DNA from: an uncultured Aquimarina sp.
GTDB taxonomy: Bacteria > Bacteroidota > Bacteroidia > Flavobacteriales > Flavobacteriaceae
Reading direction: 5' to 3'
NCBI GenBank assembly: GCA_947498765.1
Contig: CANMLG010000040.1
Location: 1-62,908 of the forward strand
Length of the DNA stretch: 62,908 nucleotides
Shown here: positions 27,484 through 34,609 of the stretch, one piece after another
Layout of the letters: each line of letters begins with the position of its first letter
Position numbering within the stretch: the stretch's first letter is position 1
Notes under the pieces: generated by a model
Told to the model about the DNA's origin: nothing
Database searches by the model: none
What the model saw: only the letters and a program-made list of their open reading frames with translations
Made by a program: the position numbers and the translations under genes

Positions 27484-27909
27484 GCAGTATTAAATATGAA
27501 ACCTAAGTTATGGAATGGTGTACTTGCATCAGTTCCTTTTGTTGATGTGGTTTCGACAATGATAGATGAAACAATTCCATTAACAACTTTTGAATTTGAT
27601 GAATGGGGAAATCCTAAAAACAAAGAATATTATGATTATATGCTTTCATATTCACCTTATGACAATGTATCGACCAAGGATTATCCTAACATTTTAATTA
27701 CAACAGACTATTGGGATAGTCAAGTACAATATTGGGAACCGGCTAAATGGGTAGCTAAGCTACGTGAATTAAAAACGGATACAAATTTGTTATTATTAGA
27801 TACTGATATGAAAACTGGCCATGGAGGTGCATCTGGTCGTTTTTCTAGATATAAAAGAGTGGCTCTTGAATATGCTTTTATGTTTGATTTAGAAGGAATA
27901 AAAGAATAA
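27484..27909 (+). pseudogene. C-terminal remnant of oligopeptidase B (S9 family)
   Basis: A frame of about 140 residues that matches the end of prolyl oligopeptidase-family PtrB proteins: [17 protein letters not shown], the [22 protein letters not shown] stretch, then [20 protein letters not shown] and GHGGASGRF. Catalytic Asp (DSQVQ) and His (GHGG) are kept. The catalytic serine (normally in GGSAGG) and the whole beta-propeller are missing. Translating upstream in the same frame gives no homology before AVLNM at about 27484, so the break is sharp. The frame's ATG at 27496 is a chance start. About 80% of the gene has been lost. Confidence 0.85.
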
Positions 27910-27965
27910 TAAAAAACCTCAATAAAAAAATTAAGTTCTAAAAAGATACTAAGAGTAAATATTTT

Positions 27966-28865
27966 TTATGAATACAGGATTAAACCCACTCCTAACATAA
28001 TACCAAATAAAGGGACAAGTTTTTTGCGTTTATTTTTTTCTTTAAAAATAAGCCCTCCTACAACAACTGAAATTAATATTTGACTTCTTTTTATTGCAGA
28101 AAGAAGCATAATTAAAGCTTCGGGGTTTTGTAATGCTTTAAAATAAAAATAGTCCGCTGTTTGTAATAAAACTCCAACTGCGGGTATAGACCAACGCCAT
28201 ATAAATTTTTGTCTTTTTTCTTTGTAAGGAAACCAAGTAAAGGATAAAATTACTAATAAAATGAAAATGGTATAAAAACAAAACCAAAACTGCAATGTTT
28301 GTGGAGTTAACTTTAGGTTTTGAATTAAAAATTTATCATATAAACCACTAGAAGCTCCTAAAAAAGTGGCTCCTATAATAGCAAAAATCCATTTATTCTT
28401 TTTGAATACAATACCTTCTTTTTTACCAATTTGAGAGTAGAGTAATACCGATAAAATAATAAGAAAAAAGCCAATCCATTGCCATAAATTTGGGCTTTCA
28501 TGATAAATAAAGATAGCACCGATAAAAGTAAAAAAAGGACCAGCAGATCGAATTGGAGTAACTATAGTTATAGGTAAGTATTTTAAGGCCTGATAAGCTA
28601 ATACCCATGAACACGCCATTATTATTGATTTTATAAAAATAAAACCATGTGTTTGCCAAGAAATATGTGTAATATAAAATCCAGTAGCTTTAGCATATTC
28701 TGGAAAAAAATATGAAATAATAGAAAAGGGGAGTAATAAAAAAAAACCAGATAATATAGTTCCTAATAATACAGGAAATACCTCATTTCCTTTGACTGCA
28801 TGTTTTTTACATAAATTATGTAATCCTAAAAATAGAGCGGCTAAAAGGCCTAAATACATCCACAT
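27966..28865 (-). CDS. EamA/DMT family transporter
   Basis: A 299-residue drug/metabolite-type exporter with ten predicted membrane segments in two EamA repeats (about 5-140 and 150-299). The substrate cannot be predicted. It is transcribed away from the TetR-family gene across 285 bp that hold a perfect inverted repeat (29026-29054), so it may be controlled by that regulator. A second, unrelated EamA protein lies at 50832-51734. Confidence 0.87.
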   Translation of the reverse strand: MWMYLGLLAALFLGLHNLCKKHAVKGNEVFPVLLGTILSGFFLLLPFSIISYFFPEYAKATGFYITHISWQTHGFIFIKSIIMACSWVLAYQALKYLPITIVTPIRSAGPFFTFIGAIFIYHESPNLWQWIGFFLIILSVLLYSQIGKKEGIVFKKNKWIFAIIGATFLGASSGLYDKFLIQNLKLTPQTLQFWFCFYTIFILLVILSFTWFPYKEKRQKFIWRWSIPAVGVLLQTADYFYFKALQNPEALIMLLSAIKRSQILISVVVGGLIFKEKNKRKKLVPLFGIMLGVGLILYS

Positions 28866-29025
28866 GGGCGCGAAGATACTTTTTTAATTTTTTATGTCAG
28901 TTTTATATAAAGGAGAAGCTAAGAAGGTTTTAAACGCTGCTAATATTATGATTTTATCAAATTTATACCATTAAATTTAATTTCAATTCCTACAAATATG
29001 TTTATTTTTTTTCTTTTAAATAAAG

Positions 29026-29054
29026 AACTATAACGATATAATCATGTTATAGTT
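29026..29054. promoter_or_regulatory. Inverted repeat AACTATAAC-N11-GTTATAGTT
   Basis: Perfect 9-bp arms (29026-29034 and 29046-29054) are separated by 11 bp in the divergent region between the EamA and TetR genes, 97 bp before the TetR start. Arm spacing of about two helical turns fits a dimer operator. There is no T run, so it is not an obvious terminator. Confidence 0.5.
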
Positions 29055-29150
29055 GCCTATTTTGTAAGTTTTACGATAGTCTTCTGTAGGATTGCTTGTG
29101 TTTGTATTAAACATGTGCTAATTTTAGAAATACAAATAGCTTGATCAACT

Positions 29151-29846
29151 ATGATAGAAAAAATAAAATCCAGTTCAGTTTGTTTATTTAATAAATATGG
29201 AATATCCTCGGTTTCTATGGAGCAAATAGCGGATTCCATTGGAATTACTACTAAAAATTTAAATCAGTTATACAAAACAAAAGAACTGTTATTAATTAGT
29301 ATTTATGAGGATATGTATGAAGAATCCTTAATTTTTTCTATTCCATCCAATGGTGCTATAACTCTAGAACATTTTGAAAATATAATGTTGCAGTATGGGA
29401 ATTTGCAAAATAAATATACTTTTTTTTATAATGAAATTGTATTTATTATACGTAATTATCCTACTATTGCTAAATTACATAACAGATCAAGTATTCAACG
29501 ATTTAAAGAAGCTAAGAGCTTGATAAATTATTATATAGAAACTGACCGTTTTGTACATGAAAATAAATTTTTAAGTTATGATAAGTTGATTCATTCAATA
29601 TGGATGGTAGGTACTTTTTGGCGATCACAACAACAGGTAATTAATTGTGATGAATACACTGAAAGTAAATGTCATTTTATTGAAATGCATTGGAATATTT
29701 TGTTTCCTTATCTAACAGAAAAAGGATTAGATGAATATTATCAGCTTAGAAAGCTAAATTTAACTTCTAAAAAATATATCCAAAAAAATGAGAAAGATAA
29801 ACAGCCTTTTGGTAGAATATGGAGAAAGTCACCAAACCAAGTTTAA
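29151..29846 (+). CDS. TetR/AcrR family transcriptional regulator
   Basis: A 231-residue regulator. The N-terminal helix-turn-helix is typical: CLFNKYGISSVSMEQIADSIGITTKNLNQLYKTKELLL (about 11-48, in two stretches). The ligand-binding domain follows with no family-specific motif. Its last 59 nt overlap the start of a broken Mpo1-like gene in another frame (29788-30266), an overlap suggesting the two were once translationally coupled. The likely target is itself or the divergent EamA gene. Confidence 0.85.
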   Translation: MIEKIKSSSVCLFNKYGISSVSMEQIADSIGITTKNLNQLYKTKELLLISIYEDMYEESLIFSIPSNGAITLEHFENIMLQYGNLQNKYTFFYNEIVFIIRNYPTIAKLHNRSSIQRFKEAKSLINYYIETDRFVHENKFLSYDKLIHSIWMVGTFWRSQQQVINCDEYTESKCHFIEMHWNILFPYLTEKGLDEYYQLRKLNLTSKKYIQKNEKDKQPFGRIWRKSPNQV

Positions 29847-30266
29847 TAAAATAGTACACTATTTTTGTGTACCATCAATTTTTTTTAGTTTAATAGGCTT
29901 GTATACCTTTGACAAATGGTAGCTTAATTTCATTTTTCCAGATTTTTTATCACCTTATTTTCATGTAGGGACAGTTGTAATATTTTTTGGACTAATTTAT
30001 TATCTAACTTTTTCAAGTTCTCTTTTTATAGGGATGTTATTTTTTCAATGTTCGTTTTAGTAGGAATTAACCAAATTCAAGTAATGAATTTAGTACCATT
30101 ATGGAGTGTAATGTTGTCTATATTTGTTATTGGTTGGGTAATACAGTTTATTGGTCATAAACACGAAGGTAAAAAGCCTTCATTTTTTAAAGATATTCAA
30201 TTTTTAATGATTGGACCAGCATGGACAATGAGTCATTTATTTGAATTTTTTGGAATAAAATTTTGA
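29788..30266 (+). pseudogene. Mpo1/DUF962-like membrane protein, broken by a stop and a frameshift
   Basis: Starting at ATG 29788, inside the TetR gene's end, the frame reads VEYGESHQTKFNKIVHYF and CVPSIFFSLIGL, the expected DUF962 N-terminus. It reaches an in-frame TAG at codon 45 (29920-29922), then continues LNFIFPDFL and a membrane segment. At about 30040-30048, in a T6 run, the reading shifts by one base into the frame of WVIQFIGHKHEGKKPSFFKDIQF (in two parts), which holds the family's His site. The Mpo1 family includes an Fe(II)-dependent dioxygenase for fatty-acid alpha-oxidation. Both lesions are visible in sequence; the homopolymer indel alone might be a sequencing error, but the stop is not in a homopolymer. 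Confidence 0.8.
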
Positions 30267-30290
30267 TCAGCTCTTTAAAAATAGATGAAA

Positions 30291-30932
30291 TTATGAAATA
30301 GTAACAATTTTGTGTTTAATAGCATAAATGACTAGTCCTATGCGATTTTTTGTATGTAACTTTTCAAAAAGAGCATCTCTATATCCATCTATAGTTTTTG
30401 GACTTAAAAACATTTTTTCAGCAATTTGTTTATATGTCATTTCGCTACAAACAAATTTTAAGAACTCAATTTCGCGATCTTTTAATTGAATTTTATTGGG
30501 ATTACCATTAAGTGAATTCATTAGTATAGTTGAAACATCTTTGGTATAATAAAATCCACAGTTCATAAGTTCTTGTAATCCTTTTTCCAAAATAGTCTTT
30601 TGAACATCTTTTAACAAATAACCTTTGGCACCAGCCTTTAGCATTTTAATAATGGTTTCTTCTTCATCTTCAACCGAGAGTGCTAGCACTTTTATTGATG
30701 GATATAATTTAGTAAGTTGTTTAGTGGTTTCAATGCCATTTAAAATAGGCATATTTACATCCATTAGTACAATGTCGGGTAATATTTTTTCTGAAGCTAT
30801 TCGATCTAATAACTCCTGTCCGTTACAACATAAATACTTTGTAGAAAATTGATTAAATGAATTTACTAAACTACTGATAGCTTGAGCTAACAAAATATGG
30901 TCATCAACAACTACTACACTACTATTTTTCAT
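30291..30932 (-). CDS. NarL/FixJ-type response regulator
   Basis: A 213-residue response regulator. The receiver domain has Asp10-Asp11, the phosphoacceptor Asp58 in IVLMDVNMP, and the KGYLLKD lysine. The C-terminal LuxR helix-turn-helix (about 145-210) reads LKDREIEFLKFVCSEMTYKQ then IAEKMFLSPKTIDGYRDAL. Its ATG overlaps the end of the histidine kinase gene by 4 nt, so the two are a cognate pair. Target genes are not known; the two upstream cluster genes are candidates. Confidence 0.92.
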   Translation of the reverse strand: MKNSSVVVVDDHILLAQAISSLVNSFNQFSTKYLCCNGQELLDRIASEKILPDIVLMDVNMPILNGIETTKQLTKLYPSIKVLALSVEDEEETIIKMLKAGAKGYLLKDVQKTILEKGLQELMNCGFYYTKDVSTILMNSLNGNPNKIQLKDREIEFLKFVCSEMTYKQIAEKMFLSPKTIDGYRDALFEKLHTKNRIGLVIYAIKHKIVTIS

Positions 30933-31681
30933 GAGTTATATATATAAGTTATAGTTAACTTTGTCCCTTCATTTACTCTAGAAGAGATAACAGCCGTAGC
31001 ACCAATAAGTTGAGCTCTTTTAGCAATGTTACTTAATCCAATACCTAAGGTATTTGTTTTTTTACTATCAAATCCAATTCCATTATCAGAAACACATATT
31101 TCTAGTTTTTTTTGGTTGTAATTTAAATTTAAATATAATTTTGTTGCTTTAGCATGTTTAATAGTGTTAGATAAAAACTCTTGTAAAATTCTAAATAATA
31201 CCGTTTCAACTTTAGCGTCTAAAACACAAATATTTCCTTCTATTGTTAAGTTAGATTTTAAGTAGTTTAATCGATTTAAACGATCAATTTCCTGTTGTAA
31301 TGCATCTGTAAATGAAATTACTTTTAAAGCTTCAGGGTTGGCCAGTTTTGATAATATTCTAAGCTCAGTAAGTGCTTTAGTTAATGTTTCATCAATTGAT
31401 TTTTTTGTGTCATCATTTTGTATTTGTAGTTTTGCCAAGGTAATTAATTGACCAATATTATCATGTAATTCCCAACTGATGTTTCTAAAGGCCTCTTCTC
31501 TAATTTCAATTTTTGAAGTAGTAATTTCTTTTTCAAAATGTTTTTCTACTTCTTTTTGTTTTAATAATAATCTATTTTTTCGTTGTTGAAATATAATAAA
31601 TAAGGTAACTAATACAATTGCAATAATAATTGCAACTATTGAAAGCATTAAAAACAATTCATTTATTTGTTTTTCATCCAT
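30929..31681 (-). CDS. Histidine kinase, HisKA_3 type (NarX/DegS-like)
   Basis: A 250-residue membrane-anchored kinase with one transmembrane segment (about 9-31) and almost no periplasmic part. A coiled coil leads to the H-box SWELHDNIGQLI (His73), followed by a HATPase domain with the N-box EFLSNTIKHAKA, G1 DNGIGFD and G2 GIGLSNI. It phosphorylates the adjacent NarL-type regulator. Lacking a sensor domain, it may take its input from the membrane protein encoded just upstream, whose gene overlaps it by 19 nt. Confidence 0.92.
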   Translation of the reverse strand: MDEKQINELFLMLSIVAIIIAIVLVTLFIIFQQRKNRLLLKQKEVEKHFEKEITTSKIEIREEAFRNISWELHDNIGQLITLAKLQIQNDDTKKSIDETLTKALTELRILSKLANPEALKVISFTDALQQEIDRLNRLNYLKSNLTIEGNICVLDAKVETVLFRILQEFLSNTIKHAKATKLYLNLNYNQKKLEICVSDNGIGFDSKKTNTLGIGLSNIAKRAQLIGATAVISSRVNEGTKLTITYIYNS

Positions 31682-32295
31682 TTAAAACCCAATATATAAC
31701 AAGTGTAAGTTACCCAATTTAAAAGTGTTATAATAATAGAATAACTCAATTCGGTAATGTTTAGATATTTAAGTAAGAATACTAAGGGAAGCATGCCTAC
31801 AAAATAGATAATGTTTCCCATAGTAATCCAAAAAGGTAAGTTGGTCTTTAGAGTAAGTACTTTTTCACTATTTAGTAATTGGAAATAATAAGAAAAAGAA
31901 CATATAATTATAACTACAGATCCACTAAAAAAATTTATGGTTTGTAATGATTTAGTAAAGCCCTCTTTATAAAAAGAAATTATTAAAAAGATAATGTAAA
32001 TTAAAGTTATGATTATATAAAAATAACGGTTCTTTTTATATAAAATTCTTTTGTACCAATTCACAAAAAAAAAGAAATAAAAAATAAATAAGCTATTGTA
32101 TATAAATAGGTTATTATATTTTGTGCTGTATGCCATAATAGTGCCCAAAACATCTATTACAAACACAATCCAGAAAAAATAAATAAACTTCTTTTCTGTT
32201 GAATATTTGTATTTTCCCCATGAAAGTGTGGCCACTATTGCAGTAATTAATTCAATGATATGTATACTTAATAAAAAATATTGAGGGCATTTCAT
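31663..32295 (-). CDS. Polytopic membrane protein, probable sensor partner
   Basis: A 210-residue protein with about six or seven hydrophobic segments and short loops. No enzymatic motif is seen. Its gene overlaps the histidine kinase gene by 19 nt and follows the exported lipoprotein by 21 bp. Multi-pass proteins next to kinases without sensor domains can supply the input, so a role in sensing is inferred. The family is not recognised; it resembles seven-helix membrane-sensor proteins only in topology. Confidence 0.55.
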   Translation of the reverse strand: MKCPQYFLLSIHIIELITAIVATLSWGKYKYSTEKKFIYFFWIVFVIDVLGTIMAYSTKYNNLFIYNSLFIFYFFFFVNWYKRILYKKNRYFYIIITLIYIIFLIISFYKEGFTKSLQTINFFSGSVVIIICSFSYYFQLLNSEKVLTLKTNLPFWITMGNIIYFVGMLPLVFLLKYLNITELSYSIIITLLNWVTYTCYILGFKWMKNK

Positions 32296-32316
32296 ATAAT
32301 TAATTTAGAAACCTAT

Positions 32317-32841
32317 TTATTGAATGGCTAATTCTTTTGGAGGGTGACCAGCTCCTCCCAAATTTAAAGCTTCAACATTATCCATGTTTTCACTTATTTC
32401 ATGCGGTGGAGGAGGCATAAAATAATTGGTTGCTTTTTGGGGTTTTATACTCGTTGTTGTTGGTACAGCAAATAGTGTGGTGAAGCCTTTAGTCTCCTTT
32501 GTATCAGGATAAGCTCCTAAATAAAAGCGTAACCCAAGTTCTTTATATCCATTCTTGTCAGCTTCCTTTTCAACATAGTCGATGTATTTTTTTATTCGGT
32601 CTAAAGAAAACCAAACTTCTCTTGAATCTTGAATATTTAAACTATCAAAGCCAAGAGCTCTATTTATTATTTCATGACGTGTTTTTTTATAAGTTTCTTC
32701 TAATTCATTGGCTTTTTCCAATGTTATTGTTCCTTCGGGTTTGTGTATTTTGTTTGGTTTACTTTCGCATGAATTACATGCAACTGCATTAATAAAAATT
32801 CCTAACAAAATGCCACCATTAATCACACTTTTTAATTTCAT
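32317..32841 (-). CDS. Putative lipoprotein of the signalling cluster
   Basis: A 174-residue protein with a signal peptide ending at a cysteine (AVAC, Cys22) and a possible disulfide partner Cys25. A helical stretch (TLEKANELEETYKKTRHEII) precedes a conserved-looking block (REVWFSLDRIKKYIDYVEKE, then LGLRFYLGAYPDTKE). The last 40 residues are proline and glycine rich (FMPPPPHEI). It heads the leftward cluster with the membrane protein, kinase and regulator. I recall flavobacterial homologues in similar clusters, but no known function. Confidence 0.6.
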   Translation of the reverse strand: MKLKSVINGGILLGIFINAVACNSCESKPNKIHKPEGTITLEKANELEETYKKTRHEIINRALGFDSLNIQDSREVWFSLDRIKKYIDYVEKEADKNGYKELGLRFYLGAYPDTKETKGFTTLFAVPTTTSIKPQKATNYFMPPPPHEISENMDNVEALNLGGAGHPPKELAIQ

Positions 32842-32972
32842 GATATCTACTTTTAAGTTGGTAATTATTAATGCAATTTATTAATATTTAAGCTTTTATA
32901 ACAGGGTGTTTTTCCCCTTTTTTAAGAAGGGAATTATATTGAATAATTATTAAGTTATAATTTTTACATGAA

Positions 32973-33001
32973 AAAAGCTTTTCATTTTTTGAAAAGCTTT
33001 T
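32973..33001 (-). terminator. Terminator of the orphan T9SS tail
   Basis: The arms AAAAGCTTTTCA (32973-32984) and TGAAAAGCTTTT (32990-33001) form a perfect 12-bp stem with a 5-nt loop, with a T run on the minus strand. It lies 43 bp past the stop at 33044 and shows that a real leftward gene once ended here. Confidence 0.75.
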
Positions 33002-33043
33002 GATAGTAAAATGGAATTAAGAAACAATAAGTTTAATACATTG

Positions 33044-33214
33044 TTATTTTTTTATTAATTGCTTAACCAGTGTTTTTCCTTTTCTTACAATTTTAATGAT
33101 GTACTTGCCTGAAGACAGTTGAGATATATCAATGCTTCGCTTTTTGGAAGATAATTCTTTTGTTTCTATTATTTTACCATTAAGATCAAATAAGTTTATA
33201 TTTTCTATTATCAT
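33044..33214 (-). pseudogene. Orphan T9SS type A sorting tail (remnant of an exported protein)
   Basis: A 56-residue frame (ATG at 33214) reads IENINLFDLNGKIIETKEL, then IDISQLSSGKYIIKIVRKGK and a basic end KQLIKK. This matches the last strands of the Por secretion-system sorting domain, as in the GH86 and FG-GAP proteins in this window. The usual YPNP start of the domain is absent, and the upstream frame meets TAA at about 33241, leaving no cargo protein. A terminator follows. It is best read as the tail of a deleted T9SS-exported protein. It is too short for usual ORF cut-offs. Confidence 0.75.
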
Positions 33215-33344
33215 GACTGTGTATTTAAAGAGTTCTTTTAATTAGTCTATAAATTAAATAAAAACTTAATTTTTTAACGTTATTTTTGTTATTTTAACAT
33301 AAAATATTGTAATTGTTTAAGTTACACATATGGAGAATATATAA

Positions 33345-33377
33345 AAAATGCGCTCATTTAAAGTTTGAACGCATTTT
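33345..33377 (-). terminator. Terminator after the Tyr/Asn/Arg-rich gene
   Basis: The arms AAAATGCGCTCA (33345-33356) and TGAACGCATTTT (33366-33377) form a 12-bp stem with one G-T pair on the transcript and a T run on the minus strand. It ends the gene at 33402-34406. Confidence 0.78.
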
Positions 33378-33401
33378 ACTACTCTTTTTAGATGTAGACT
33401 T

Positions 33402-34406
33402 TTATCTTCTGCGGTAAGCTCCACCCGAAATATTTGTTGAAGCAATGGTTCTAGTGTTAGAACCAGTAGTAGTGTTTAAGCTAGAATTACTTCTCCTGGT
33501 TGTAGTTCTAGGAGTATAACTCCTATTATTGTTGTTGTTTGTTACTCTTGGAGTATAGTTTCTGTTATTTTGGATTCTTTTAGTATTGGATACATAATTT
33601 CTATTTGTAGAATTTGCTCTAGGAGTATAAGTTCTAGTAGTGGTTCTACGTGGAGAAGTATACGATCTAGTATTTCTTTCTTTATTATGGTAATAATTGT
33701 TATTATTTCTATAATTCCTGTTAGCATACCTTGTTCTATCACTATTATAATGATGATTAATCGTTATTTGTGTTCCTGGTCTATAATAGTTTCGAAATTT
33801 ATAAGGTCTACTGTAATAACCTGTATAATAATTACTACGATAAGTTCTGTAATTACAACGATTAGGAGTATACGACTGTCTATATGGATTAGTATAAACT
33901 ATACAATGATTAGCTGAAGGAATTCGATAATACCTATGGTGAGGTCTATACCCATAATTAATGTTATGAGCATTTACATAACCAGAACAATGATTAAAAG
34001 TTCCATAATTATTATAAGAAATAGTCAAGTTTCCAATACGATAAGCTAAGCCTAAGTGATTATAATGTAATCGAATATTTCCAATTCGGTTTACACGCCC
34101 ATAATAATCATAAAATAAAGGTGTATTTTCAATTTGTACTACAGCTCCGTAATCATCATACTGTACAAAAGCGTCATAATCATAACCTGTGTTAAAACTG
34201 AAATTAATATTTCGAGTATTTATATGAACACCAACATTAGGCTGGATAACGTTAAAATCAAATTGTCCATCTTTAAAAACAGCAAACTCAATACCAGATT
34301 CAATAAAAACAAAAGGTTTGTTTATAGTATTATATTTGGTTGTATTGGCATGTAATCCGATGCCTGTAAGCAATGTAGCAACGCTAAGTAGGATAAATTT
34401 TTTCAT
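33402..34406 (-). CDS. Exported Tyr/Asn/Arg/Thr-rich protein of unknown function
   Basis: A 334-residue protein with a signal peptide (MKKFILLSVATLLTGIGLHA). Residues about 25-150 form a strand-rich domain with repeats of the type VNRIGNIRLHYNHLG, YRIGNLTISYNNYG. From about 165 on the sequence becomes low-complexity, rich in Tyr, Asn, Arg and Thr, with repeats of the (R/N)xY(T/S)PR type, and is strongly basic. Such C-termini may bind polyanions or cell surface, but that is inference. It is monocistronic, with a strong terminator. The family is not recognised; antisense frames here are artefacts of its biased composition. Confidence 0.7.
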   Translation of the reverse strand: MKKFILLSVATLLTGIGLHANTTKYNTINKPFVFIESGIEFAVFKDGQFDFNVIQPNVGVHINTRNINFSFNTGYDYDAFVQYDDYGAVVQIENTPLFYDYYGRVNRIGNIRLHYNHLGLAYRIGNLTISYNNYGTFNHCSGYVNAHNINYGYRPHHRYYRIPSANHCIVYTNPYRQSYTPNRCNYRTYRSNYYTGYYSRPYKFRNYYRPGTQITINHHYNSDRTRYANRNYRNNNNYYHNKERNTRSYTSPRRTTTRTYTPRANSTNRNYVSNTKRIQNNRNYTPRVTNNNNNRSYTPRTTTRRSNSSLNTTTGSNTRTIASTNISGGAYRRR

Positions 34407-34609
34407 AATCTTGAGTTTTAGGTGAAACCTGCTTCATATAAAATGAAACCTCACGAAATATAATTACCAAAGAGTATGCCAAAAACGTTTTCGTTTATTT
34501 GATTAATCTAAAGACTATAGTTGTTTTTTAAGTTAATAATCAAAAGGTGATATATACTTTTCTCTTGCAATAAATGAATAGAATATTTTTTTTAATTACA
34601 TCTGCCTAA

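Noticed and set aside
33570..33917. 115-residue Ile/Ser-rich plus-strand ORF
   Set aside because: It is a composition artefact of the Tyr/Asn/Arg-rich gene on the other strand; the sense frame has a signal peptide and terminator.
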